From DATJPR01 sp963843525 (lineage in GTDB: Bacteria > Bacteroidota > Ignavibacteria > UBA10030 > UBA6906): 64,000 bases of DNA. Every line of letters starts with the position of its first letter. Within the stretch, counting starts at the first letter, position 1. Below, in pieces: positions 51,746 to 59,607 of this stretch. The notes below the pieces were generated by a model. It worked only from the letters and a program-made list of their open reading frames with translations, ran no database searches and was not told the DNA's origin. The stretch lies in assembly GCA_963843525.1 (NCBI GenBank), contig CAWJKM010000003.1:1-64000 (forward strand), written 5' to 3'. A program made the translations under genes and the position numbers.

Positions 51746-52243
51746 TTAATCATTTGACCGCAGACCGCGCAGAGCGTCCCATCGCGGGTCCAACGGCTCG
51801 GGGCGGCAATTGCATGGCCCCTCATTTAAATTCTTCCCGCATTGCGGGCAGAGCCCTTTGCACGATTCCTTGCATAAGAGCTTCAGGGGAACAGCCATTT
51901 GAACGACCTGGCGGACATCCTCCCCGATATTAATCGCAGAAGTCCCCGGGGCAAGAACCTGCGTCTCTGCGGGATCAAATCGATCCGCGTCTTCGTCGCG
52001 AAAGACGTAATGAACGACGAAGGATGGATGCAACCGCGCAGTAAACTCGCCGAGGCATCGATCGCACGTGCATGCCAGATCGGCGCCAATCCGCCCTTGA
52101 AGATGAATTTCCCCGTCCGTTTTCGCCACTTCGACATCCACCCGCACCTCGCCGAACCTGCTTTCCAGTTCCAAGGCAGCAGAGGTGGAAACAAATTTGA
52201 AATCGTGGATACCTTCCGGCAATCCTGCAACCGGAATTTTCAT
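51746..52243 (-). CDS. yceD: DUF177 (YceD) protein, probable 23S rRNA accumulation factor
   Basis: DUF177/YceD proteins are linked to 23S rRNA accumulation and almost always precede rpmF. The ATG at 52243 (MKIPVAGLPEG), after a GGGAAG box, gives 165 residues; the open frame further upstream covers the promoter and is unlikely to be translated. The central CTCDRCLGEF pattern and the C-terminal cysteine set (LCKESCKGLCPQCGKNLNEGPCNC) are the family's, followed by DPRWDALRGL. rpmF follows after 35 bases. Confidence 0.9.
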   Translation of the reverse strand: MKIPVAGLPEGIHDFKFVSTSAALELESRFGEVRVDVEVAKTDGEIHLQGRIGADLACTCDRCLGEFTARLHPSFVVHYVFRDEDADRFDPAETQVLAPGTSAINIGEDVRQVVQMAVPLKLLCKESCKGLCPQCGKNLNEGPCNCRPEPLDPRWDALRGLRSND

Positions 52244-52315
52244 CGGGTAGCTTCCCGGCGATCGAAGAACGGAGCGGCAACATATGGCCGTTCGCCCTGT
52301 AGGGCAAAGCAGTAC

Positions 52316-52344
52316 AATATACGCAGGAATTCCGAGAGAGTCAA
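52316..52344 (-). promoter_or_regulatory. Promoter of the yceD-rpmF-plsX-fab operon
   Basis: On the minus strand TTGACT (52344-52339), 17-base spacer, TATATT (52321-52316). Predicted start near 52309 leaves a leader of about 65 bases before the DUF177 ATG. The same hexamer pair and spacing precede the Crp/Fnr gene. Confidence 0.7.
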
Positions 52345-52408
52345 TCAATGCAGGCTCTCCACCGGCATCGGGCTGTTTTTCGGTATCCGGGGGGACAAAT
52401 ACCCTCCA

Positions 52409-52442
52409 CGGGTCCGCCCACATCAGCGTATGGGTGGACCCG
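52409..52442 (-). terminator. Possible factor-independent stop or processing hairpin after DUF3276
   Basis: CGGGTCCGCCCA and TGGGTGGACCCG form a 12-bp stem (one G-T pair) with a 10-base loop, about 120 bases beyond the DUF3276 stop. The flanking sequence has no T-run, so termination is uncertain. Confidence 0.35.
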
Positions 52443-52560
52443 GGGGGAGAGGGCAACCGGTACACAAACACGAACCGCGCCGGGGGGAGTGGATCAAACG
52501 GCGGGAAGTGGAGGAAAAGGGATTTGAGAAGGGATCTTCCCCTCTCGCAGGTATCGACCC

Positions 52561-52845
52561 TTAGGCCTCGGTCTTCGCAACGACAGACGGCTCTCCATGC
52601 TCAATGAGCTGGCTCTGAACATGCTCCACCGTTTCGTCGAGGGCTTCGCGGAATTTCTCGAAATCCTCCTTATAGAGGAAGATCTTGTGTTTCTCGTACT
52701 CATCATCGCCGACACGCTTGCTTTCCGTGATGGTGATGTAGAAATCTTTCTCGGATTTTGTCGCCTTCACATCGAAAAAGTAAGTGCGTTTTCCCGCCCT
52801 CACCCGTTTTGTGAAGATCTCATCTTTGTAGCCGTTGTTTTCCAA
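52561..52845 (-). CDS. DUF3276 PUR-alpha-like nucleic-acid-binding protein
   Basis: 94 residues. The TTG at 52845 is chosen: AAGGAGG lies 8 bases before it, and the resulting opening ENNGYKDEIFTKRVRAGKRTYFFDVK matches the family, whose members begin at this point. The ATG 27 bases upstream would put the ribosome site inside the coding region. PUR repeats bind purine-rich single-stranded DNA or RNA. The beta-rich core (YFFDVKATKSEKDFYITITESKR) and C-terminal helix (KEDFEKFREALDETV) are clear. Common in Bacteroidota/Chlorobi relatives, which supports the taxonomic placement. Confidence 0.88.
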   Translation of the reverse strand: MENNGYKDEIFTKRVRAGKRTYFFDVKATKSEKDFYITITESKRVGDDEYEKHKIFLYKEDFEKFREALDETVEHVQSQLIEHGEPSVVAKTEA

Positions 52846-52963
52846 ATCCAAGCCCTCCTTGCATCGAAACAAAAGGAATTAGCGACCGATTACCTGTTCA
52901 CTGTGTTGGCCCTGGTCCGGTCATTGCAGGCACAGTTGTACGCGGGGAGAATTTCTCCGTTCA

Positions 52964-55237
52964 CTATCTCTTCAGCACAGCAACTTTTCCTTTGACCGTG
53001 TTCCCATCATCGGTGTAGCCGATGATGAAATAGACGCCCGATGACACAACGTTCCCCTGGTTGTCTCTCCCGTCCCAAAAACCGATCCTTCCTCCATCGG
53101 TGGTCAAGTCTCTGACCAGGTTCCCATTGGCGGAAAGGATCTTTATTTTCGAGTTCCCGAGCAATCCGTCAATGGTCAATGCGGACGCTGAAGGGACACG
53201 ATACGGGTTCGGATACACTGTGAAGCCGGCAGGCGTTTCGACGGGAGCAGCCGCGGTCGTGTAGAGACTTGCGAGACCCGATGCGGACGCAAAATACACG
53301 ACGCCGGTCTTCGGATCGGCGGCGATGCTCAGAATGTCGTTGTCGATAAGCTTCCCGTTCGTCGTCTCGACAGTGTACGAGGCAAGTTGTTGCGTCCCAT
53401 CCGGCGAAAGCAATACCACGCCCTCGGGAGTGCCGACCCATTTTTGATTCAGGGCGTCAACGGCGATGGTGTTCACCGTTTCCCCGAGGAGGGGCTTATA
53501 GGCGGCAACGGAGGATCGCGGATTGGATGGATCGAGGACAATCGCAATTCCTTTGTCCGTCCCGATCCACACGGTATTCTCCTGATCGACGACCACGGTG
53601 GTCACGGCATCGCTCGGGAGACCGTTCGCGCTCGTGAGCATCACCCTTGCAACACTGTCAATCACTCCGCCGTTGAGAAAGCAGGCTATCCCTCTATTTG
53701 AAGGATCCCTGACAGTCGCCCAGAGGTTGTCCTGGCCATCGACCGCGAGCGCGCGATCAACGGCGAACTCCACAAGGTTGCTGAGCTTGACTCCCCCGTA
53801 AATCACCGGGAGATGACGCCAGCTCCCATCGGGCTTACGGACCGCAAGAATGTTTCGGTCGACTGCACCCAATACGCTCACCCACAAATTCCCCGCACCG
53901 TCACAGACGACGTTGCTCCCGACGATAAACGATGGATTGTTGGAGACACCGGCCATTCCAACGTTTGCGTTGAATATATGCGCTGAATCAAGTGTTGTCC
54001 CCCCGTTGGGGAATTCGACCATTCCCCATCCCCAGGAGCTTCCCCACACCGAGCCGTCGCACCCAACCGACATGCGGTAGAATTCATTCGCAGGCAGGAC
54101 GCTGTTCGCGGTCGTGTACGATGTCCACGACGCACCGTCATACCGATAGATGCCGGACCCATTTGCGGGACCGGATGCGGCCCACACAATCCCGTTCTGG
54201 TCAACCGTCACCCCGGTGAATTCATTGGAATTCGGACCATTGGGAGCGTGGAAAGACCAGGCTGATCCGTTCAGAACGGCAAGTCCTCCACCATTCGTTC
54301 CGACAACGACCGGGCCAGTGCCGACGACAGGGGAGGCAAGCGAGGTTGGGGGAAAGGGGAGCGCCGGACCGATGGTGCCGTTGGATCCGGACGCATCGAG
54401 CGACATGAGCTGGGTCCCGGTCGTCGCGACAACCAGGAGATTCCCGGAGACGGTCATTGCGGTGATAGAGACACCGGAAAACCCTGCGACGGGCGTCCAT
54501 CCTGTTTGAGTCCGGACGTAGAGCCCGTTTGCCGTGCCGGCATACACAGACCCGTTGAATTCAGCCATGGCAGTCGGAAGAGCACTCCCGTCCCCGAGGA
54601 CATCCAGCGTCCATGCGGTGGGAACGAGGATGTTCGTCCCATCGAGCGGAGCAGATGCGATCCAATTGCCGTGTTGATGGTCCGTGATGCCGACCCAGAG
54701 CCTGTTGGATGCGATCAGTGCTGCGATAGCAGCGATGCGTGTCCCCGTGGGGATTGTGCCGAAGCGCGTGTAGCTGTCTCCGAATTCAAATCTGGACCGG
54801 CGGAAAACACTGAGACCGAACTCGGTGCAGATGAGAACCGTATCTCCGGCAATCGAGATGTTGTTGATCTGTTTGTTCGTCTGAGTGGCAGTGGCGAGGT
54901 CGACAATGACTCTCAGGGAGCCGGTGGACGGCTGGTACACATGCAGATAGCCGTTTGACGATCCGCTCCACACGGTACCGTCCGGGTCGACTGCGACAGC
55001 AGTAAGGGTGATACTCTGGAAACCTTCGGCACTGGTGAGCTTGAGGTAACTGTTGTCGGCGGGTGACCAGCGAAACAACCCTCCGGATGTCGAAGCCCAG
55101 TAGGCCGCCCCACCCGACGCGACTGCGGAGACATTCTTCATCGAAGTGAAGTTGCGCCACGTCCCGACTCCCTGTGCAGGAGCGGAGACCCCCAACGCAC
55201 ACAACGTTCCTACTACTGCCCACCGCCATCCGTTCAT
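52964..55237 (-). CDS. Secreted beta-propeller protein with type IX secretion sorting domain
   Basis: 757 residues from the ATG at 55237, which follows GAGGG. A signal peptide (about 1-22) is followed by many propeller blades with the two-component-regulator propeller pattern (VDQNGIVWAASGP, VDGQDNLWATVRD, VDQENTVWIGTDKGIAI, VDALNQKWVGTPEGVVLL). The last 80 or so residues are a Por/T9SS type A sorting domain: FTVYPNPYRVPS, then LSANGNLVRDLTTDGG, FWDGRDNQGNVVSSGVYF and a final KGKVAVLKR. This predicts export across the outer membrane and surface attachment. Ligand or role is unknown. Confidence 0.85.
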   Translation of the reverse strand: MNGWRWAVVGTLCALGVSAPAQGVGTWRNFTSMKNVSAVASGGAAYWASTSGGLFRWSPADNSYLKLTSAEGFQSITLTAVAVDPDGTVWSGSSNGYLHVYQPSTGSLRVIVDLATATQTNKQINNISIAGDTVLICTEFGLSVFRRSRFEFGDSYTRFGTIPTGTRIAAIAALIASNRLWVGITDHQHGNWIASAPLDGTNILVPTAWTLDVLGDGSALPTAMAEFNGSVYAGTANGLYVRTQTGWTPVAGFSGVSITAMTVSGNLLVVATTGTQLMSLDASGSNGTIGPALPFPPTSLASPVVGTGPVVVGTNGGGLAVLNGSAWSFHAPNGPNSNEFTGVTVDQNGIVWAASGPANGSGIYRYDGASWTSYTTANSVLPANEFYRMSVGCDGSVWGSSWGWGMVEFPNGGTTLDSAHIFNANVGMAGVSNNPSFIVGSNVVCDGAGNLWVSVLGAVDRNILAVRKPDGSWRHLPVIYGGVKLSNLVEFAVDRALAVDGQDNLWATVRDPSNRGIACFLNGGVIDSVARVMLTSANGLPSDAVTTVVVDQENTVWIGTDKGIAIVLDPSNPRSSVAAYKPLLGETVNTIAVDALNQKWVGTPEGVVLLSPDGTQQLASYTVETTNGKLIDNDILSIAADPKTGVVYFASASGLASLYTTAAAPVETPAGFTVYPNPYRVPSASALTIDGLLGNSKIKILSANGNLVRDLTTDGGRIGFWDGRDNQGNVVSSGVYFIIGYTDDGNTVKGKVAVLKR

Positions 55238-55271
55238 AGTCCCTCGGTATTCTCTCCTCGTATCCGGGTCA

Positions 55272-55760
55272 TCACTTCTTCTGTCCCGGAGGAGCTCCGG
55301 CGAGTTGGCGGTTAACCTGCACGAGTTCAATTGCCGTGAGTGCGGCATCCCATCCCTTGTTCCCAGCTTTCGCTCCAGCGCGCTCCAACGCCTGCTCGAG
55401 GGTCTCGGTCGTGAGAACTCCGAATGTCGTGGGAACCCCTGTCTGCAAGCCGATCTGGCTCACACCCTTTGCAACTTCGGACGCGATAAAATCGAAATGC
55501 GGGGTCTCACCGCGAATGACACAACCGAGGCAGATCACCGCATCGTAGTTGCCGCTCCGGGCCATGAGACTCGCAACCTGGGGGATCTCGAACGATCCCG
55601 GACAGAACACCGTCGTGAGGGCGTCGTCCGTTGCACCATGCCGTGTCAGACAATCAATTGCTCCCTCGAGGAGCCGCTGGGTCACCAGCATGTTGAACCG
55701 GCTGACGACAATGCCGAATCGTACTCCTCCGGCGGAGAGCACACCCTGGATCGTGCGCAC
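55272..55760 (-). CDS. ribH: 6,7-dimethyl-8-ribityllumazine synthase RibH
   Basis: RibH makes the lumazine precursor of riboflavin. The opening FGIVVSRFN, the PGSFEIPQVASLMARSG stretch, and CVIRGETPHFDFIASEVAKGV with the catalytic His are diagnostic. GVLTTETLEQALERAGAKAGNKGWDAALTAIEL follows. At 162 residues it is a typical icosahedral-type subunit. Other riboflavin genes are absent from the window. It lies between the PHP gene and the propeller gene, each within about 35 bases, so co-transcription is possible. Confidence 0.95.
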   Translation of the reverse strand: MRTIQGVLSAGGVRFGIVVSRFNMLVTQRLLEGAIDCLTRHGATDDALTTVFCPGSFEIPQVASLMARSGNYDAVICLGCVIRGETPHFDFIASEVAKGVSQIGLQTGVPTTFGVLTTETLEQALERAGAKAGNKGWDAALTAIELVQVNRQLAGAPPGQKK

Positions 55761-55791
55761 GTGCTATTCCCTTAGTATGATGGAGTTCTGA

Positions 55792-56613
55792 TCACCGCAG
55801 ACGGCGGCGCATCATTTCAACCGCATCTGCAGGAATTGAAAACCTGCCCAGGACATCGAGATCGTTTCTTCTCCCGCCGTGAAAATCTGATCCACCGCTT
55901 GTGAGCAGGAAATACTCTTCGGCGATCCCTCGGTAGTAGGCCATCCGCTCCCTGCTATGGGATGGGTGGACAACCTCGATGCCGTCAACGCCTTCTTTGA
56001 TGAGAGCAAGCAGCACCCGTTCGTCGATTGCATTCCCCGGGTGTGCAACAAATGAAAGTCCCCCCGCGTCTGCGACCATGCGGATTGCATCGCGCGGTGG
56101 AACCTGGTACTTGCGTTCGTATGCAGGCTTCCCGAATCCGAGATATCGTGCAAACGCCGCCTGATAATTGTCCACCAACCCCTCTTCCACCAGCGCGGCG
56201 GCGATATGCGGCCGTCCGATTGAAGCAGTCCCTGCGCGGGAAAGCACCGCCTCGAATGGCAGGGGAAGTCTCAAATGGTGGAGCTTTTCAACGATCCGTT
56301 CCGCACGCCTCCGTCGTTCCGACCGGAAGATTGCCAGATGTTCCTGGAGCATCTCGTTCTCCCGATCGATGAAATAACCGAGGAGATGGATGTCCTGGGC
56401 ATCGACCGTGGTGCTCAACTCTACCCCGGCGATCACCTCAATACCCATGGTGGCGCCGAGCCCGACCGCCTCATTCAGAGCCCCGGTATTATCGTGATCG
56501 GTGATGCTCAGGATTGTCAGCCCTGCGCGGGCTGCGTTCACCAGGAGGTCGTGGGGAGTAAGAGCGCCGTCGGAAAACGTAGTATGGAGATGCAGATCGG
56601 CTTTGCCGTCCAT
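55792..56613 (-). CDS. PHP-domain phosphoesterase (YciV/RNase AM-like)
   Basis: 273 residues with the polymerase-and-histidinol-phosphatase fold. Metal-binding motif I is KADLHLHTTFSDG (about 4-16), motif II SITDHDNTGA, then EVIAGVELSTTV, and later FVAHPGN and TSGGSDFHGGRR. The closest functional relatives hydrolyse 3',5'-nucleoside bisphosphates or trim small RNAs (RNase AM). The inserted central helical region (about 90-170) is typical of that group. It lies between a Crp/Fnr regulator and ribH. Confidence 0.9.
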   Translation of the reverse strand: MDGKADLHLHTTFSDGALTPHDLLVNAARAGLTILSITDHDNTGALNEAVGLGATMGIEVIAGVELSTTVDAQDIHLLGYFIDRENEMLQEHLAIFRSERRRRAERIVEKLHHLRLPLPFEAVLSRAGTASIGRPHIAAALVEEGLVDNYQAAFARYLGFGKPAYERKYQVPPRDAIRMVADAGGLSFVAHPGNAIDERVLLALIKEGVDGIEVVHPSHSRERMAYYRGIAEEYFLLTSGGSDFHGGRRNDLDVLGRFSIPADAVEMMRRRLR

Positions 56614-56658
56614 TCGACGCCGGCTGACTCGTTGGAAAGAACGGGGACGCTGCTGATA

Positions 56659-57369
56659 TTAGATGTAGCGCGTCTTGAATTTTTCGTAATCGTTGATGAT
56701 GAGCTTCCCGCGCTCGATGTCCAGATGGCCTTCTTTGATGAAAGCGTGGATCATCCTCGAAATCGTCTCGCGGGAAGTCCCCGCCATATTGGCAAGATCC
56801 TGCTGGAGTGGAAGCTCGTCAATTTCCACCCGCCCCTTCCTGATTCTCCCGATTTCATCCGCCAACTGAAGAACAACGTTTGCCACTCTCCCCGAGGCAT
56901 CCTTGAGCGAGAGACTCTTGATTTGGGCGTCGGCCTTCCGAAGGCGGTTGGTCAATTCTTTCAGTAGAGCGATGGCCACCGTGGGAAAATCGTGTAACAG
57001 TTTCAGAAAATCCCGCCGATGAATCATGAAAAGCTCTGATTTCGTAATGGCAACGACACTTGCTGACCGGGCCAAACCATCGAGAATCGCCATTTCTCCA
57101 AAGAAATCGCTTTCCCCGAGGATCGAGAGGATCACCTCTCTCCCGTCGTCGTCCATTCTGACGATCTTCACCTTGCCGGTAACGATTACAAAAAGCGCTG
57201 CGCCCGCCTCCTCTTCCAACAATATAATGCTGCCCTTTTTGTACTTCTTCCGCATCCCCACCTTGGCAATGGTCTCAAGGTCGACCGGTTCAAGGTCACT
57301 GAGGATTGGGACGTTTTTGAGGAATTCAACGTCCTCTTTTACAGTGGCAGGGAGTATGCCGTCGGTCAT
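56659..57369 (-). CDS. Crp/Fnr-family transcription regulator
   Basis: 236 residues. The N-terminal cyclic-nucleotide-binding-like barrel spans about 20-135 (KKGSIILLEEEAGAALFVIVTGKVKIV, then GESDFFGEMAILDGLARSASVVAI). A dimer helix and a winged helix-turn-helix follow at about 165-235 (QQDLANMAGTSRETISRMIHAFIKEG). The GEMAILDG-x-x-RSA pocket resembles cAMP-binding CRP, so a nucleotide ligand is possible. No cysteine cluster of the FNR type is seen. Tandem promoter-like sequences lie just upstream; target genes are unknown. Confidence 0.93.
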   Translation of the reverse strand: MTDGILPATVKEDVEFLKNVPILSDLEPVDLETIAKVGMRKKYKKGSIILLEEEAGAALFVIVTGKVKIVRMDDDGREVILSILGESDFFGEMAILDGLARSASVVAITKSELFMIHRRDFLKLLHDFPTVAIALLKELTNRLRKADAQIKSLSLKDASGRVANVVLQLADEIGRIRKGRVEIDELPLQQDLANMAGTSRETISRMIHAFIKEGHLDIERGKLIINDYEKFKTRYI

Positions 57370-57413
57370 GGTAGGGGATGAACCATTATACGGGAGACGT
57401 ACACGTTCTGGAA

Positions 57414-57442
57414 AATATAGGGGGTGTATTCAACAAAGTCAA
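57414..57442 (-). promoter_or_regulatory. Promoter of the Crp/Fnr gene
   Basis: On the minus strand TTGACT (57442-57437), 17-base spacer, TATATT (57419-57414), identical in both hexamers to the yceD promoter. A second weaker pair, TTCCAG (57413-57408) and TATAAT (57390-57385), lies closer to the gene but would leave a leader of only about 10 bases. Confidence 0.65.
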
Positions 57443-57468
57443 GAAATTCGCGCACAAGACCTCGTCTA

Positions 57469-58251
57469 TTATGGGCCAAGGAGGTAGTATGCCAAAAGGG
57501 CTATCCCTGCTTCCATTACCACAAGAGCAATCGCCGAGACAAGGTCGTACCGTCGAACCTCGCTTTTCAACCCGGCATCGCCGGAAATCAAATACTGACT
57601 GTTGACATCGTCTGCATGGATTTTACAGTAGGCAGAAACTGTCCCCGCCAAAATGCTCCCGAGCGCCGGAGCCCAGAGCTGAATTGCCGGACGATCGCCA
57701 ATTGCTGAAAACGGGCGGACTTCGCCCTCCTGCTCAAAGGGGGTCCAGTCCTTCAGGAGAGGTACCAGAGAATCGCCCCAAAGGGTATCGAACCGAATGA
57801 TCTTCGCCGGCTGATACCCCTTTTTTTCCAGGACAATCGTATCGCCCCTGCCTACGGAACCGGGGTCAATGGCAAAAGGGGTGTGCCCCAAAGCCGATCG
57901 ATGGAGATATACTATTGCCCCCGAAGGAAGCGAGGAGAGCCTCACCCCGGGACTAAGACGGTAGAGGAGGTGGCGGGTTTCTCCCGCTGCCAGTGTTATC
58001 GTGTCCAGGAGAGGTGAGCTACTCCATCGAGATACCGGCAGGGGGACAATGTGCAGGAGATGCCTGCCGGGGGAGAGGGAATCCATCTCCCAAGGCGCAT
58101 ACCCCGAGAAGCTTGAGTCGACGATGATCATCGCCCTGGCTCCCGGCGTGTCCACAGAGAGTCCGGCATGAGTCGAATCGACGATTCCCGAAATAGCGTG
58201 AACCGGGAGGAAGGCAACAATGAGGAGGAGAAGACGTCCGGATCTCTCCAT
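57469..58251 (-). CDS. PEGA-domain envelope protein
   Basis: 260 residues from the ATG at 58251, which overlaps the stop of the PQQ gene by one base. A signal peptide (about 1-20) is followed by two PEGA-like beta units (LSVDTPGARAMIIVDSSFSGYAPWEMDSLSPGRHLLHIV and LSSLPSGAIVYLHRSALGHTPFAIDPGSVGRGDTIVLEKKGYQP). A hydrophobic segment closes the C-terminus (LVSAIALVVMEAGIALLAYYLL). PEGA units are common on cell-envelope proteins, with unclear function. It is co-transcribed with the PQQ lipoprotein. Confidence 0.8.
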   Translation of the reverse strand: MERSGRLLLLIVAFLPVHAISGIVDSTHAGLSVDTPGARAMIIVDSSFSGYAPWEMDSLSPGRHLLHIVPLPVSRWSSSPLLDTITLAAGETRHLLYRLSPGVRLSSLPSGAIVYLHRSALGHTPFAIDPGSVGRGDTIVLEKKGYQPAKIIRFDTLWGDSLVPLLKDWTPFEQEGEVRPFSAIGDRPAIQLWAPALGSILAGTVSAYCKIHADDVNSQYLISGDAGLKSEVRRYDLVSAIALVVMEAGIALLAYYLLGP

Positions 58252-59405
58252 TACTCCGCCCCCCCGAAACAAAAGAGTGTGTATTCGTCCGTTGTCACAA
58301 AGACCTTGTTGTACCCTACGACGGCAGGGCTCTTGATCCTTCCGTCCAATTCCCGGCTCCATACGACGGATCCATCGGCGATCCGCAAAGCACAGAACCT
58401 CTTTTTCAGAGTCCCAATGTACGCCTTATCTCCTGCCAGGACCGCTCCTGCATCAACGGGTCCCTCCACATTGGTCCGCCAGAGCTCGGAGCCATCCGAC
58501 ACGCTGAGCGCTCTGACATATCCATCAATGGCGCCGACGATAATCGTGTCGGACCGCACGGCCGGCGGAGCGTACACGGGCGACCCGAGGTCGCGTTCCC
58601 ATCGAACTTCGCCGGAGAGTTCATCGAACGCGGCGACCTTCCCATTGATCGTGGTTGCGATGACAGCTCCATTCGACAGGGCTGAACCACCCATCATCGG
58701 CCCCACGGTCTTCGAATGCCATCGAACGGTGCCGTCGACAGCTCGCAAGGCGTACAGGGATCCATTGTCGCAGCCGAAGAAAATAGTGGAATCATTGGCC
58801 GACGGTGAAGCATGAAACCCGTCAAACATTTTGTTCTCCGGCAGTTCGTACTTCCACACCACATCGCCCGTGGCGCGCTCGATGCAGTAGGCCGTTCCCG
58901 CAAGCGTTCCAAAATACACGCGCTTCCGGAGAAGGAGAAGGGACATCTCCACGTCGCCGTACGCCTTTCGCCAGAACACGCGTCCGTCGTTGAGGTTATA
59001 AGCCGCAACGGATTCGGAACCTCCGCTCATCGGGAGGATGACGAGGTTCCCATCGATGACCGGTGATCCGGGAATCGCATCGTCGAGCTTGATGGACCCG
59101 AGGCTTTTGCCGTTGCGCACGTTGAGGGCGCAAAGCTCACCGCGCAGGGTCCCGCTGAGCACCATGCTGTCGAGCATCAACGGGGAACCAGCCCCCGTTC
59201 CGGCCGCGAGGTCCTTTTCCCATTCTTTGCGAAGGCTGTCCGGGAAACTGATCTGATAGTCGGAACTCCGGGCGGCGGAGCCGCCAAAACAAAGAACGTC
59301 TCCCGGACGGACGATGATCGTCCGTTCTATCCGCAGTCCTCCACACCCGGAGAGAATGGTCGCGAAGAAAGCAGCGATCGTCAGAAGAAAGAAGGCGCGA
59401 TTCAT
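58251..59405 (-). CDS. PQQ-repeat beta-propeller lipoprotein (BamB-like fold)
   Basis: 384 residues from the ATG at 59405; the open frame upstream only translates the heptamer repeats. The signal peptide ends in a proper lipobox, LSGC. Seven or eight PQQ-like blades follow, such as GTLRGELCALNVRNGKSLGSIKLDD, YFGTLAGTAYCIERATGDVVWKYELP and FGCDNGSLYALRAVDGTVRWHSK. The fold resembles BamB, but it lies away from any bamA and could equally be a generic envelope propeller. The PEGA protein is translated from an overlapping start. Confidence 0.83.
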   Translation of the reverse strand: MNRAFFLLTIAAFFATILSGCGGLRIERTIIVRPGDVLCFGGSAARSSDYQISFPDSLRKEWEKDLAAGTGAGSPLMLDSMVLSGTLRGELCALNVRNGKSLGSIKLDDAIPGSPVIDGNLVILPMSGGSESVAAYNLNDGRVFWRKAYGDVEMSLLLLRKRVYFGTLAGTAYCIERATGDVVWKYELPENKMFDGFHASPSANDSTIFFGCDNGSLYALRAVDGTVRWHSKTVGPMMGGSALSNGAVIATTINGKVAAFDELSGEVRWERDLGSPVYAPPAVRSDTIIVGAIDGYVRALSVSDGSELWRTNVEGPVDAGAVLAGDKAYIGTLKKRFCALRIADGSVVWSRELDGRIKSPAVVGYNKVFVTTDEYTLFCFGGAE

Positions 59406-59429
59406 TGCAGCGTTTGGGCTTGGTTGTGG

Positions 59430-59478
59430 ACAGTAAACAGTAGACAGTAAACAGTAAACAGTAGACAGGGGACAGGGG
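59430..59478. repeat. Seven-unit heptanucleotide tandem repeat
   Basis: Units in order are ACAGTAA, ACAGTAG, ACAGTAA, ACAGTAA, ACAGTAG, ACAGGGG, ACAGGGG. It starts 25 bases upstream of the PQQ lipoprotein ATG, in the gap that should hold that gene's promoter. A related four-unit tract overlaps the rsmE stop at 42101-42128. Confidence 0.85.
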
Positions 59479-59547
59479 TGATTTCTAGATTCAGCCCCTC
59501 TTCGATCGTCTTCTGCATACTGCAGTGCGCGCCCCACCTACCGCCGT

Positions 59548-59589
59548 CTTCCTACATCTTACTTCCTACTTCCTACTTCCTATTTCCTA
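59548..59589. repeat. Second heptanucleotide tract, CTTCCTA type
   Basis: Six consecutive 7-base units read CTTCCTA, CATCTTA, CTTCCTA, CTTCCTA, CTTCCTA, TTTCCTA. It lies 19 bases from the end of the peptidase-propeller-barrel gene and shares the 7-base period of the neighbouring ACAGTAR tract with a different unit. Confidence 0.85.
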
Positions 59590-59607
59590 CTCTCTGCCTT
59601 TCCCCAG

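Larger units (their letters stand above)
52244..52560. other. 317-base gap between DUF3276 and DUF177
   Basis: No convincing gene on either strand. It holds the promoter of the DUF177-rpmF-plsX-fab run (52316-52344) and a long hairpin: 52409-52420 pairs with 52431-52442 (12 bp with one G-T pair, 10-base loop). The hairpin lies downstream of the DUF3276 stop and may end that transcript, though no T-run follows. Confidence 0.6.

Noticed and set aside
50520..51749. 409-codon plus-strand frame over plsX and rpmF
   Set aside because: Antisense to two well-identified genes; no ribosome site or recognisable domain.
59405..59537. N-terminal extension of the PQQ lipoprotein frame through the heptamer repeats
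   Set aside because: The extension translates the repeats (for example STVYCLLSTVYC) and removes the proper signal peptide and lipobox; ATG 59405 is the sensible start.
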